Assembly: GCA_034620365.1 (NCBI GenBank)
Contig: JAQGEQ010000048.1
Coordinates: 1,302,001 to 1,366,000 of the forward strand
Reading direction: 5' to 3'
DNA length: 64,000 bases
Source: Pegea sp. RAD2-039
Taxonomy: Eukaryota; Chordata; Thaliacea; Salpida; Salpidae
A program made the translations under genes and the position numbers. Under the pieces are notes generated by a model. That model was not told the origin of the DNA. It did no database searches and saw nothing but the letters and a program-made list of their open reading frames with translations. Of the stretch, positions 1 through 14,189 are shown in pieces. The first letter of the stretch is position 1. Each line of letters opens with the position of its first letter.

Positions 1-557
1 GACCAGGTGGAAGAGATTGGCGCAACTTCTCTGCCTTATCCTTATCCTGGATGACAAGTGTGTAAAGATATCTGCTGCATCGTACCTAGGAACAAATAAG
101 AAATAAAATAAGTGGATTGTCATATAACAATGACCAAGGAAGCAAATCATAATTGAAGCTTCAAGCTGAACTAGAATAGATAATCTTTAATATAAGATTT
201 ATAACTCATGGATGTGAGTTGGTCTGGCAGCAATAATTTGGCTGCATGCAGGTACATTCATCATTATGAGCTAACTGAATATTGTGGTATGTCAAATCAT
301 GCACTAGTTCTATTATGAAGAACCTAACATTTGAGATTTTTAATTTTAAGAAAAATTTTTTCCCCAAAAAAGTTTAGTAACCAATGTAGTATATACATTA
401 CTGAGATGTGAAAAAGCTTACAAATTATTCTTATATATTGCTGGTAACAAACCTTAAACTTGGTATCTTCCTTATTCTTCTTAATCTTTACAGATTTAGC
501 ATCAGGACGTCTTGCCGTGAGCAAAAAATCTTTGATTTCTTTGATCTGCTTGGGCAT
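1..557 (-). CDS. RPL38: 60S ribosomal protein L38 (eL38), 3' end outside window
   Basis: Small protein of the large cytosolic ribosomal subunit. Exon 1 (557 to 453) starts [17 protein letters not shown] and continues to KFK, close to the animal L38 N-terminus. Donor AAG|GTTTGT at 452. Exon 2 (85 to 1, after acceptor CCTAG) resumes in phase 0 with [19 protein letters not shown] and reaches LPPG at the window edge, so only the last few residues (about LAVKEL in relatives) are missing. A splice acceptor (TTCATTGCAG) lies one base before the ATG, which fixes the start and implies a 5' UTR intron of about 1.1 kb reaching the leader exon near 1.7 kb. Identity is secure. Confidence 0.95.
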
Positions 558-1688
558 TCTGCAATGAAGAAAGTCTAACTTATAAAAAGAATCAAATAAT
601 CATAAAACTTAAGAAGTTATACAGATTTTAATGCAAACAATAAATTCAGAAAGACAATGAAAAGGTCTTAAGCATCAAGTTTTACAAAAGAAATATAAAA
701 TAAATAAGAACATTGAAGAGGCCTAGATTAATTTAAGTAAGAAATTTAAAAAAATTGTATAATATAGAAATTATTATTATATATTAAATAACATAAATAC
801 TAGATAATGAAAACTACATCAAAATATTTTACTAAACAATCAAAATAAATAATATATAAAACATATAATATGTATATAAGAAAATATATAAAACCAAATA
901 TATTATGAAATTTAGTAAGAATTTTGTTTCCAAATTATTAAAGAATCATGAATTAACCACAAGAATCAAAGTATCAATGTAGAAAGCAGCTAAAAAAAAT
1001 TATAGAAAATGAAAAACAGAAAATTAAAGCAATCAAACAAAAAATATTAAATAGTTATAAATATGGAATTTTTTCCTCAAATAAATATTTGAAAAACTCT
1101 TTTTAGAAACTATTTTAGCCTTAAATTTATAATTTAAATAAAGATAGAAGAGTATAGAAAAACTGAACAAACATAAAATCTAAATTATATTTAAAACAAA
1201 CATAATATAAATAAATACATAAAATTTAGTTAACACCAAGCAAACTTAAATTAATTTTTTTTTCAAATTTGAAACAACTTAAAAAATTGAATTGCTAATT
1301 TATGAAATTTAAATCTTTTATTTTTATATCATATTTATCTAACATTGCAAAGCCGATCAATAATTTCATTTTAAATTTCATAAGGAGTTAACATGCTAAA
1401 TTATTTTAAGTGAAATCAGAAATAAAACAAAGGGTTACAATAAAAAAAAATTTCATTAGAAAAAAGCAATCAGAACAATAATGAAACATGAAAAATACTT
1501 AATTCTATTATAATTTTTTTTAAAAAGACTGCTACATTTAACTATAAATAAATTTAAAGCAAAATAAAACATAAATATATTTATAAATAAGTAAAATAAA
1601 TATTTCTAAATTAAATATTTTCTAAATGATATTAGTCAGCACAAAGAAATATATAACTAATCTAGAACATATAAAACAAGCAACAAAC

Positions 1689-1728
1689 CTTAGTAGCTAA
1701 CAAAATCAGAGACAGGGGCTGCCGAAAG
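1689..1728 (-). promoter_or_regulatory. Probable RPL38 5' leader exon with TOP-like start
   Basis: Read on the minus strand, a CCAAT-like box (ATTGG) is followed at once by TTTCTTTCGGC, a pyrimidine tract of the kind that begins ribosomal protein mRNAs (TOP motif). About 40 bases later comes a donor-like CTAAG|GTTTG at 1688. Spliced to the acceptor at 559 this gives a short untranslated leader joined one base before the RPL38 ATG. The sequence elements are visible; the transcript is inferred. Confidence 0.5.
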
Positions 1729-2439
1729 AAACCAATGGATTGAAAACTTGTAAACTTAACAAAAACCAAAGCAGTAAAATAGTTTACTGCTCAATTCATT
1801 TAGTTAACTTTTCCGTTTACACTTTTATTGCTTTGATATTTTAAAGAAAATCTAAATCTAGAAATAAATTTTATAGGAATAATATATTTTTTTATTTTTT
1901 TTATTCGACCTACTAACATTTTGCAGCGTAAATTTCTAAAATAATTTTATGATATAACAACAGTTTTACAAAACGTAGTACTCAGCATGCAAATACTACT
2001 ATAAGCTTTTTTGCAAGAATTATACATAAATTCAGTCAGCAATTATAATCGATTAAAAATGATAAAATAGTTTGGGGTTAAACCTTAACCAAACAACAAC
2101 CGTATAAGTTAACAAAGTCAAGCTTAATCGATAAAAACAATTCAGATAAATCTTTTTAACATATTTTATTACCAATGGACAGACAAGAGAAATATGAGTC
2201 TTTAATTAACGTACCAGGTGATATGGGCTTATTAAGATGCAATGTGTGTCGTTTGAGTTGATATAACTTGAGGGAAGGACTAATGGAAAAGAAAGCTTTG
2301 TATTTAAGATCAATTAAATTGTGAATAATTAAAAAAAAAGAATTAGGTTGTTTTTAATCCGTCTAATTTCCAAAGTATCTAAATTTAAGAAGCTAAGAAG
2401 ATGTTTATAACTGTCGTATTTGGTATTAAGTTTCCTACC

Positions 2440-3300
2440 TGTTGCCTAAACAGATTTGATTTTTTGTTATATCACTAATTTGATATGGCATCCATACACT
2501 GACACTGCATTCAATAATTGGACGTAAACACAATTCAAAGAGATTGATAAAGAAGTATGGACTCTTAGAATTAAAGGTCTTCCTATTATGGTAGACAAAG
2601 TTTATTAATTTTGCAAAGTTTTTAGAAATATAAGTGTGTTATTTAAAATCAGATGATAGGGTAATACCAAGGTCTAGGACCGAAGATATTTATGGAATAA
2701 TAAGTTCATTGATGGAATATTGGTTTAAGGAATTTGCAGCTGGTTTAAGGGAGAAAGTTATAATTTCAGACTTTATGGGCTGCCAATATATAGACCAGTT
2801 TTCCACAGTGTGTAGTGCAGTTTGAAGTTTTGAAGAATTGCAAGATAATACGTTAATGTAATACAGAAACACACTGACATCATCTACTGCTACTAGTCTT
2901 CTGATGAGGTCTTCAATGAAAAGAGAAAAGAGAAGGGAACCCAGAAGGAAACCCTGAGGAAAACCACTGGTGACTTGACTAGGAGTAGATAAAGATCTTT
3001 TAACACGAGTTTGTTGGGTTCTACCTCACAAGTAATCTTCAATCCTCGTTAAGATTAGGCTGTTGATTTTTAACTTTTGTAAAACAATAATGAGCTTGTT
3101 GTGTGGGACAGAATCAAACGCTTTAGCAAAATCGGATATAAATAAGATATATGATGTCACAAGGAGTATTACTTTCATAATGGACTGTAATCTCATTAAG
3201 AAAAGTGAGATGCTGAGTCAGGGAAGATCTCCGTTTCACAAAGCCATTCTGGACATCAAATATTAGATGGCGTTCAATCAAATGACTGGCCATATGCGTT
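2440..3300 (-). mobile_element. Decayed non-LTR retrotransposon (LINE) reverse transcriptase
   Basis: Minus-strand translation gives recognisable pieces of a LINE reverse transcriptase in the right order. First is a palm entry with QNGF and a Leu-Thr-Gln motif (about 3250-3150). Next is DFAKAFDSVPHNKL (about 3150-3090), the first catalytic aspartate block. Then comes SGFPQG..LLGSLLFSLFIEDL (about 2970-2900), and last a thumb-like stretch FNSKSPYFFINLFELCLRPI (about 2570-2500). Frames shift between blocks, stops interrupt, and the YADD-type active site has become YYIN, so this is a dead fragment of a jockey/CR1/L2-like element. Exact ends were not seen. Confidence 0.8.
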
Positions 3301-4928
3301 TAAACTGATCATTAAATGTATAGTATAAATAAATGATCATCTACGTATCCTACGAGGAAGCAACAAAACACAAATTTCTCATTTTTATGTTCCTTACAAA
3401 AACAGTTATCGTAGAATATCTTGTGTTGACAGACTCGCTCACTAATCACAATGTTATAAACGAATATTTTAATAACAATATTATTATTAATCTACTAACA
3501 CTTTTATTTGGGTATTTCCCTGTTGTACATTTAAACTCTAACTGCTTTTTTACTCCAAGATTATTTTTATATCTTTTCTTTAGTTTTTGTAAAAACTAAA
3601 CGTATCAACAGATACTTCTTGATACTTATAATTTAATATTTACTTTAATTTGAATCCTAAAAAAGGATTTTGTCTGAACGAAAAGAGGTTAAAAACAGTT
3701 TGTATAAATCAAGTAACACAAATCAAGTTCAATATTTTATACTGACGAAATATAAACTCTATCTTGTTACAAATGCTGTTGTATTTAGAGCATTTTTCCT
3801 TATTCAAGAACTCTTTATTAAAAAAAAAAACTTAATTTATATTTGAAACTATTTCAACCTTGTCAGCAAACGTATCTATGTATCGCTAAAAGTATATTCC
3901 GTTTTAACTCCATGTAATGTGTATATAAACTTTGACATAAAAATCATATTTGTATAAATGTAATACTTATGACTAAAAGCCATCAAAATTGTAAATTGTC
4001 ATTCTATTCAGGGCATAACATCAATTAAAAGAATATAGTTAGCCTTATAAGAAGCAATAAAACGGTCAGAACAAGTTTTGTAATTTTAAATTTTTGATGT
4101 TTGAGTTATACTTAAAATATTACAAATTTGTTAATAAAATACTGTTTGACATATAGTCATAAATTACAGTAATTTCCAAACAAGAAACTAAAAAAGCAAA
4201 AAGAAAAAAAAGCATATATAAGTAAAGCAAAGATAAGTTGTGATCACAATGATGAATAAATCAGTGATTTGCTGCTACAACTTCGACTGCACCTTATCAT
4301 ATTAAGTAGACCAAAAGATACTTAAGGACTTGATATTTTATCAAATTTTGTTTTTTTAGTAGCATCAGAAATATGAATAAGAACGATGCACCGAAAGATT
4401 GACCAAATATACATCAATTGCTTTTTCATTTTAAAATCAACAAAAATATATATTTAGCATCTTACAGTTGATTATGAAAAATGTGTTTGTTTTCTAACTT
4501 TTAAAATGTTAAATATAAGAAATAAAATCAAGTTATCAGTAGTTAGGATAGTTTCCTGTGTTCATTTTGAGAATGTAAAAGAAATTCTGAAAATATTATA
4601 AATCTCAAATTATAAAATTGCTATAGAATTTAGAAAGTAGACTTGAATATTCAATAATCATTAAAAAGCAAAGCTGCAACACATTTCAATAAAAAATGAA
4701 AAGAGCATTAATAAAATAAGTTGCATCCTGTTAGTTGTTCAATGTGATCGTTGTCAAAATGGTTTCATTGACTTTTTCGATTGACATCTCATCTATACAG
4801 AAAAACCAATATAAAGATTAATTATCTTTATTGAAATATCCTCAAGCAGCTCTTAGAAAATAGTGAGATGTTATTTCATCAAATTGATGCTAAAATGACT
4901 ACTTTATCAAAAAATCAAAATGTAAGGA
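3301..4928. other. Intergenic, no gene seen
   Basis: A+T-rich sequence between the LINE fragment and the end of RELCH. Open frames here are short, low in complexity and unlike proteins. A minus-strand AATAAA (plus-strand tttatt near 4827-4832), about 100 bases past the RELCH stop, is a plausible RELCH polyadenylation signal. Nothing else is supported. Confidence 0.5.
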
Positions 4929-7900
4929 TCACTTGTTTGAATTTTGAATCAAATGGTTTTCTTTTAATTTTTGTTCAATATCAGCAATTAATTCTTTGAC
5001 GGATTGCTGTGGAAAAAGATTTTCAATTTAAATCTTCATCTTTTAAGTTCTAGTTTATATCTGAAACTAACACCAAAATTTGTATCTAAAACAAATTGAA
5101 CAAAAATCTAATATACTAGTTGATGAATGATGTTAGCAATATTTCACAAAAATATAAAGTGAGATTTGCTTAAAAATAAATAATATTTACTGTTTCATCG
5201 GGATGCAGATCAATCATATCAGCAAGGACACATTTGAGCCCCGGAAGACAACTTCCTTGAAGAGTGGATGAATCGATAACTAAAAATGAGTGAAGGAAAA
5301 AGTGTTCAAGTTTAAAAATCGAAATAAGGATACAGCAACAAAGAAGGTTGGTGTATGCTGTGAGAAGATGGAAGCAGATTTGAGATCTCTTCATCGAATT
5401 TTCAAGTTGATTGTTGCTGGCTGATATGATGGCCAAATGAGGAAGCAAAACTGAATAAAGATAAAGTTAAAATCGAAGAAAAAACATTTTAATCTTTACA
5501 TTCATTTCGGAACTTCGGGTGCACAGAACTTCCGATCTTTGTGGCAATTTCAATGATTTCCATTTTAACTGAGAAGAGACCGAGCATATTGCCATCTTCC
5601 TCGTCAGTACTCCAAGTCATCATGTTACGTAGCTGACAGATGACACGGTCTACTGCGTCTGACGTCACCATTCGATTGACGGTCAGTGAAGCAAAGGAGA
5701 AAAGGGTTGCTAAGCGAACTTTTCTATTAAAAGATTTAATTATGAGACCCTGTAACTAGCAAGAAGCCTTCTAACGTGCTGTCGTCAACTGAAAGCTCGA
5801 TGAGGGTTGGAAGGATGCAGCTGGAGATGATCTTGCTGCTGACGTCATCACAGCTCATATCAGCAATTAGAAACGCAGCAGATCTTTTCACAAACTCCGA
5901 AGGATGAACTGATGCAGATACAAGCACTTGAATGAGCATCTTGTGATTCGATGACTCTTCTCTAATTTAAGATTAATTTCAGATCAGTTTTCAGCAGTGG
6001 AATCAAACCTGAGGAAGATGAATGTGGTCCGCAAACTGTCGATGGACAAATTGCACTCAGAGAGGGTCTCAAGTGTTGTGAAGAGAAACTTGTGCAAAGC
6101 AATACCAGTTTCTTCTTTGGACATCTATAAGATGTAAAGATAAGAAAGACACTGAAGAAGATGTGATTGACTCAACCTGTTTCTTCACCGCCATTACACC
6201 AACTACAAGGACAGGAAGTAGTGATGACGTCAGCAGAGATTTATTGGAATTTAATCGATCCATAAAACTTGGAAGAAGCTGAAGATGAAGATTATTTATC
6301 AGTGAGACACTAAGTGATGAAGATCACAACTTACAACTTTCTGTAAAAACCTTTCACCAAACAATTGAGAAAATCGAATAAATATTTCAATAAATGATTC
6401 AATTAAACGGACATTTCGAGCAGGTAAGTTTGGTAGTATATCGAGAGTTGTTGGTAGGCTTCATCCAAATAAAAGTGAATAAACGTTAAAATAGATGATA
6501 ACAATCACCAAGAATAATTTGCAAAGTTAAATTGAAGTTCAAATTTATGAAACTATTAATCAAAATCTATTTCTTATTTCAAATGATCTTTGATTATCAG
6601 TAAATAGAAGTAAGAGGTCTGACTGAACTTACAATCTCTTTTGAATCCATTTCAAAGGTAAGACAGGAACTTCATCACTATCATTAGTATCTTCACAATC
6701 TTCATTATTCAAAGACTCATTTAATTCCTTTTTTAAACTTTGAAGTCTGTTTTCATTAACACCGAGTATAATGCAAGGATTTGTAAGTTCTTTTTCACCT
6801 TCCTTTATGTCTTCAGTTGGTTTTATTGCAGACTTAGAGCTGAGACTAGCTAAAAATTCTAAGAATAAAAAAAAACTGTTAAATCGGTTTTTGAACTTAG
6901 ATAAAGACAATTTAAATTTATCAAACTAATAAAATATGATTGTAGGTTTCAAAAAAAGTAAAATTGAAATTAACAAATATGATTTTTGCACTTGATGGTC
7001 GAGAGTTTTTTGGTCATCTTTAACATTTGAGGTTCTTAAAAATATTAGTGGTTAAAAAAGCAAACAATTATAGGCAGAAATTGTAGAATTACATATGCTG
7101 TCTAGAAAAGAATAAATTATTTGATAAGACCTTGTTGTTGTTTTTCGTCTTCTTCACTTAACATAAACAACTTCAATGTGTGTGAAAGTAGAAGAGGAAT
7201 GAACTGTTTTAACAAATTAATCTCTTTTAAACCTCTGTTTGATTTAGAAAGTTTGTCATCAACTGAAAATTCTTCCTGTTCAAAAAATGGTTATCATTAA
7301 AAGATTATAAAATTATAAAGCTTCGATATTTTCTACCTTAACACGGTTTAATACTTGTTCACCAAAATCACAGCAAAATCGATTGACAGTAATAGAGAAC
7401 AAAGAAAAAGAAGGAAACAGAGACACAAATATAGCATCACAAACTTCTTCATCATCATATAACTTCCAAAAACAATCTTCGACCTGAAAATATTTGAGAT
7501 TGAAAATTTGATTTCACTTTTTTAAATAACAAAAATACTTTTACCATTTTATATTTTTCATCACCAGACAAGAAAGTGAATACAATAGCAAGAGATTTGA
7601 TGGCTGATAATTTCACTTCTCTTAATTTTTCTTCTTGTAATATTTGTAAGAGTATTGACAACAAAAGAGAAGAACGGATTTCAGACTGCAAGAAAGTTTT
7701 TGTCAAAAATAAACTTCAATTAGCATTAGTGACTAACACTTAAATAAGGAGATATAGCTCCACAAGTTTCAGCAATTAACTGTCTTCTTTCAGGATGTTT
7801 GTGTCCTATCTGTTCCCAACACTGAGGGAGCAACTCTTCTTCTGTTCTCTCTTTACCAACATGTTTTGCATATGACACACATCCTTGTAAAATCATCTGT

Positions 7901-10900
7901 CTGCAAATAATTAAATTTTAATTTCATGTTTTTGAGTTAGGTCGATTTCTTAGATGAAAATAATATATAAATAATTCACCAAATATACCTTTGTGATTGA
8001 TCTGGCTTCTTTATGAGATTAAAAAGAAGATTTAGAAGACTATTGCGGGTTTGCGGACTGTGATGCAGGGAAGCTGCTCCTAAGAGTAAAGGAAGAAGAC
8101 GATCTCTTTTTGCCAGAAGAACAATTGGAAGAATGTGAGGAACACAACGAGCGAGAGACCCAACAAGATCAGTAGGACTTGTGCAGATGTTGTTCACCTT
8201 GACATCAAATAGAATAAAATTCAATAAAAATAGTAAAAACCTCCTAAACGTTTCCAATTAATTAAACGTTTCACAAAATTAGAAGAGATTGGTTTACAAA
8301 ATAAACAACTGATGGATTACTTCCTCTTTTAACCAAATCTCTTCTACGTCACAAGGAATTGTCTCATTTATCAGCTTTTTCCAAAACTCTAAAGGAACCC
8401 ATCTAAGAATAAAAAGTAAATATTTGTTCGGGTTAAAAATATATAAAAGAAAAATTCAAATTAAATTGAAAAAAAATTAAAACTGACGGTAAGTATCTGT
8501 TTTGTTTACAAATATTTTCTTTGTCAATTAAAGACATAACCGTCACCCAAAGAATTACCACAAATTTATAAACATTAATAAGAATTAAATAAAGTAATGT
8601 TTATAATTTAAAAGCTTCAAAAACCTATCACATGTTGTTGCAATTTCCTTCTGTTTAGTTGCTTCTTCATCGTTTTTTAATTCCTCTTGTTTTATTTCTG
8701 AGCCAGTTTGAACACAAACATCTACTACATGCACACCGTTTACTTTCCTTTCTGCTAATTTACATTCATTTAATTCCCTGTTAAAAAATCAAAAGATTTA
8801 TTGCTTTTCATTGTTGTGTTTACTTTTAAAACATCGATTAAGCTCAAATGAGCTTGCAAAACATACATAAAAAGTTTATTATAAGTTGGTATGAGTATAA
8901 AAGCATTTAAATCGAAAAGTTAAAAGTTTAAAAAGAAAATCAAGAAATAAAAAATCATAAAAATTTGTTTGAAATACATAAAAGGCTATCGAAGTATATC
9001 CACTAGTCCCCGATTTCAAAAAATGGTGGTCTAATTTTAGATAAAAAAACGATTATAATATGGATGATAGTTCATATTGACCTGATTAATTCGCTGTTTT
9101 TGTTTACTAGCTCATCTTTATCGTTTCGAAGGCAGTTGATTTGGTGATGAAGCCATGAAAATGATTCCTGCGTTGTTTATTTCAGTTAAATCATTTGTTT
9201 GTTAATTAAATGAGGATATATCTAATTACAACAATTAGAGTGTGACAATATAAAATCATAATTTGAAATCAAAAAGCGCAATAAAAGTAATTTGCAAAAA
9301 TGTTTTAGAGAGAACTTCTCAAAAGTTTAATGGTTGAATATTTTAGATATGTCATTCTAAAAATATATTTAATTTAAATCATCACTTTAACTTTTGAACT
9401 CATACTGTTTAAAATTAGATAATACAAAAAGATATTTAAAATGACACCAACTTTTTTCTCATTATCATTTTCAATTTCTAAATCTTCATTCTTTTCACGT
9501 TTTATATTATTTCTGTAAAGAGTAAGCAAGTTTGGAGGTTTGGGAATATTTAAACCAACATCATGCCAATCTTCAAAGTCCTGTTTTAAAAACAACAAAT
9601 AATTGTTTTGAAATGTCATTTAAAGAAATTTTCAAACTAATTTTAACCATTTTAATGTCATTTTTTTATTGTATTTACAAAAATACCAAAACAAAATAAT
9701 TTTCTTAAGATTATTACCTGAGATGAATTTTCCTCACAGAATGTAATTGATGATAGCTTATAATGATTAGTCAGCAAGTATTGATTGACTAAATAGTTAA
9801 TTGCTCGACATTCCAGTGGCTTAGCCTCATTATCAGCAGACTCATTAATAAAACCATTAGGATCTGAATCTCTTTTTACATACTTAACATCTTCTTTCCC
9901 TCTTTCTTCAGAAAAATAATTCCAATAAATTTATATTAACTTTGTTATTTTAATACTAAATATTTATTAAGTAAGAAGTTAATAAGTTGTATTTATGAGA
10001 ATTAGTTTAATCAAACTAAGCTGCTTACCAGTTAGATCTGTTAGATTGGATCTTAAAGATTTAATGGTTTCATTTGCTTTTCGTAATTCGAATTCTAAAA
10101 CTATAATTTTAAGAAATTATGAAAAAGAGTAACAACAGAGAAGTGAACTCTAAAAAATACTAAATTAAAATAAAAAGTATTATTTGTATATTATGTAATT
10201 TAAACTATTTTTATTCATACTAACATGTTATATAAAAACAAAATTATATAAGATTGTACAAATATCAAAAACAATATATTAAAAGCTAATGATTTTTAAG
10301 TTTATTTTTTTACTGATTAAAAAAATTGTGCAAAATTTATGCTGACAAGTCATCTAAGACATTGAAAAATTATTGAAGAAATTTAACAAGATTTATTTGA
10401 AGAAACAACTTTCAAATTAAAACCTGCAACTCTTTCATCAACTTGTTTTTTGCCATCTTCAGATTGGGTAATATCAAGTGAACCCAAAGAGCTCATACTT
10501 TCAACATGCTCTAAAACCAATGTATCAGATTTTACAAATCAATAATTAGTTAAATCTTTTATAGACATTTACTTCTATTCAATTTCAGCCAAAAAAATGA
10601 AAGAAAGTTAAAATATTTTGTCTACTTTTAGTGAAATATATTACAACATTAACCATTGAAATATTTACATCAATATTTTAAACAAAATCTTTGCTAAAGT
10701 ACTTAAAGTAGTATTATTTAAAAGATAATCGTAAAATGGGTTTAAAAGAATTAAAGAAAATATTTAATTTACTTACTCAATGAACCAGAATTAAAGCTTT
10801 CTTTTTCAAGTTGAATTTCAAAGTTCATTGGGTTAGAAAAAAAATGTTTAAGTTTAATAAGTTCTGTTCCATGCTCTAGACTTTCTGTATATAACTCAAG

Positions 10901-11065
10901 TGCTGATAAAAGCAAATGTTTTTCAAGCAAGTAATCTGCAATCATTTCAAGAGAAATCTTTTTATCTTCTTCTTTATGTAAGCTATCATCACAGAATTTG
11001 AATTCCCTGTTAATGATTGCTGCTTCATCACAAATATTATTACTAAAAGGATTTTTAGAAGTCAT
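4929..11065 (-). CDS. RELCH: RELCH (RAB11-binding, LisH and HEAT-repeat protein; KIAA1468 family)
   Basis: Family members bridge RAB11 recycling endosomes and the trans-Golgi in cholesterol distribution (known from mammals). More than 20 exons; the summed length is roughly 1,080 residues, against 1,216 in human. Exon 1 (11065-10777) holds the LisH domain (about residues 38-70) and the family signature KLKHFFSNPMNFE. Exon 3 (10094-10029) is a coiled coil (FELRKANETIKSLR). Exon 4 (9905-9718) has AINYLVNQYLLTNHYKLSSI, and exon 5 (9580-9452) has DVGLNIPKPPNLLTLYR. HEAT-type helices follow, including HILPIVLLAKRDRLLPLLLG (near 8100) and ELLPQCWEQIGHKHPERRQL (near 7800). The C-terminal exons are 5961-5776, 5723-5500, 5450-5334, 5279-5191 and 5006-4929. 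A 54-base intron (5333-5280) restores CCFI, which matches the family. The start follows an acceptor-like TTGCAG 20 bases upstream. Exons 7-17 were placed only approximately. Confidence 0.9.
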
Positions 11066-11817
11066 CAGTTTTATGTTTAAAATTTCTGCAACATTTTAGT
11101 ATTTTATGAAACTTTTGTTTATTAGGTTGACGATAGATTGGCAAAATAAAAAAAAATAATTTACATATTTATTATAAAAAATAATAATAAAAATAATAAA
11201 CACTTAATCCTAAAAGTTAACTGTAAAGATTTTATATAACAATTTCAAAAGTTATAATCTAAAAGATACAAACTGATATTAATTTTAAGCATAAAGGACT
11301 ATTCTTTCTTAATGATAAAAATTAAATACATAAAACAAATATTCATTTGTAAGTCAGGCATTAAACAATTTAATATAATTAGATAACAAAGAGATACTTT
11401 ATAACAAAACAAAAGAATAATTAAGCACTTAAATTACTTAATAAATTCAGGACTTTTTACTAAGTTTTATTTGTTATTACCTTTCGATTTCTTTACTTTT
11501 AGATATTAAATACAAGAACTTGAGAGATTTTATAGGTCCCACTTAAAATCAAAACTTAATAAATAAGCCTTATGTTGATTACTGCTAACATGTAGGGTAA
11601 TTCCCTAAGCTGTTTAAAAATATTTACAAATTACTGGTACTTAAGGTAAGATAACAGTTCTTATATAATCTTAAGAAAATTTTTCTGGAAAATCAAAATC
11701 AAAAGATAATTAATATTGAATGAAAGCAACTATAAGAAGCATAAAGTGAGCTCTGAGAACTATCATCTACTTATCTTAGATAAAGTGAAGAAAATACATA
11801 AATGTTATTTGTGAAAA

Positions 11818-11896
11818 TGTGTGTTAGCGAGAAGTGATCTCTTCAGGCACCCTCCTTCGCATTTATTGTAATAAATAAATAAATAAATAAACAAGT
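11818..11896 (+). mobile_element. SINE 3' end (tail copy 1)
   Basis: Contains CTTCAGGCACCCTCCTTCGC followed by ATTTATTGTAATAAATAAATAA and further AATA units. The same core and tail recur at 14445-14509 on this strand and, reverse-complemented, at 14190-14395 and 17246-17325. This copy is 5'-truncated: only the conserved 3' body and A/T-rich tail are present. Confidence 0.75.
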
Positions 11897-14189
11897 GTGA
11901 CTAAAGCAAGGAAAAAATAAAATTACACTTTTATGAAAATTACCTTTTCAAAAACTGAAAAAATCATTCAAGCCAGTATATATCTGTGAAGTAATAATCA
12001 AACTTGAAAATATTATAACTTTCTTATTCATAATTATAGATAAAATAATTATACCTTTTCAATGAGTTATATTTTAACTACAGTTACCTTATACAAAGAT
12101 TTCCTTTAATGAAAAAGACATTCTGCTCGTTATCTAATCAACAATGCTTTTATAAAAAATATGATTTTTGTAAATCATTGTTTGATTTAAACAAATAAAA
12201 GCCTTAATCTAAAATTTTTACAATAATTCTAGAAATAATTTTCATATAGAAATCTTTTTCTGTGAGTTTTGTTTGAATTTTAAACACTAACATTTGTTGG
12301 TACAAAGTTAGCGATTACTGTCACAACATTTCTCAGTAAGACAAGTTCTCTTCGACTTTTACTTGACTGTGAAGCTTTACAAGATAAGTTTGCTAAATTG
12401 ACCCAACTTACTTAATTTGTGCACAACAAACTTAAACGTACAGTTTGAACAAGCTTCAAAAGCGAGAAAAAAGTTATTTTAAAATTATCATAGAATTACG
12501 GTCTGATTAATTTTATACAAATCGTTAAAAAATAGTGATAAGAGTTTAACATACCAAAAGATCTAAGGGCTTAGACTTTTAATTGATAATGTACTTTAAA
12601 AAGTTAGTATTATAGTAGACTTTGAAAGGTTTAGTTTTTTAGCTATCTTTTAACAAATATTTTTAATTTTTAGTTTTGAAATCTTATTCTTTATTAAAGG
12701 TTTTTTTAACGAAGCCCTATAAATTTAAAAACAAATTATTTATCAGTTTCTTTATGTTTTTATTTATAAAGCGTGAATTTATATGCTCTCCAATATAGTA
12801 TTTCAAAAACTTTCTTAATAATAATGCTTTTTACTAATTAAATCATGTAAGCCTAAAATTTCATAAAAATTGTACTCCCTACATTTTATTATTGAATTTT
12901 TGTTTTCGTTTTACTACGGTATGAAAAACTTTTTTTTAAGTTCATAAAATACAGTTCTTCAAAGTTATTCTTTGAAAAAATGTGTTTATAAGTTTAATTT
13001 TCGTTACCATTAAAGTATTCAAAAAACATTATAAATTGAGTATATCTTAGAGCACCTTTACTATATACTTATATATAAATTGTATGAAATCTGAGTTTCT
13101 AGATTTTATACTAATATTTTTCATAACCATAAGTTCTTAATATTCATATTTTTATTAAAATAACGACAAATGGTAATTATAATTTAGTAGTATGAACTAT
13201 TTTTTTATTCTAACTTTTTTCCATCTATAATATGACTGATTTCGTCAGCACTAATATAAAAGCTGGTTTATTTTATATTTTTGTATTTCGCCTCACGCCA
13301 ATTTGTATAAGTTCCGTTTAAAGAATAAAGAGAGCCCTAAAAGTTGTCGGTATAGGCGTTTTCATATCGACTGTCATTTTATTTGTATCTGTTATGATTT
13401 GACATTATCTATAAAATAAATTATTCACTCACCTTGATGTTTAACTTACTTAACAAATGTTGAATTGAGCCTAACTCTCTAATAAATTTTTTTATACTTT
13501 TTGTGAATAAATGGTCAACTTTTTTTATCCAAAAATATTTTAATGTGTGCTTTCAAACACTATTTTTTGATAATAAATGAATTAACTATTGAGTTAAAGT
13601 GAATTTTAAAATGTTATTTATTATTTCTTTAAGATATCATTATTCCTTGTATCAAAATTTATTCTCAATTATAACATTTGATTTCCAAGACTTTTTTGTT
13701 GGATTTAAAAAAATTACTTTTATTAAAGTTTAAATAATTTTAATTTAAAATAATTTTATGTTTTTTTAAATAATTTTGTTGCTTCTTTTTACCTATTTAA
13801 ATTTAATCTATATTTCAAAATTTCTGGTAATTACTTAAAGTTACTTTTTTCTGTTATTTAATAAATTTATTTTTTTATATAAAGCTTCATTAGTTATTTT
13901 AAAGGCTGTATAATCTTTCATTTTGGGACATATGTTGAATAAGAGAAGTTTTTTTATAAATTTATATTAAATATAAATGTTGATCAATTAGTTTATTACT
14001 GAAATATTTTGGTAAAAATGTATAAATAAATTTCATAGGTTTATAAACATCAAAAATTTAAATTTAAAGATACTTTATTATTATTGTTTTTTAAACTTGA
14101 TATATACTTGGTATATTTATTATTTTGTTTTTTCAAATTGTTGATTCATTTATTTTACAAACTAATCCTTATTTATTATTATTTTTTTT

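Noticed and set aside
3333-3599. An 88-codon open frame as a gene.
   Set aside because: Low-complexity Phe/Leu/Asn composition with no splice context or family features; expected by chance in A+T-rich DNA.
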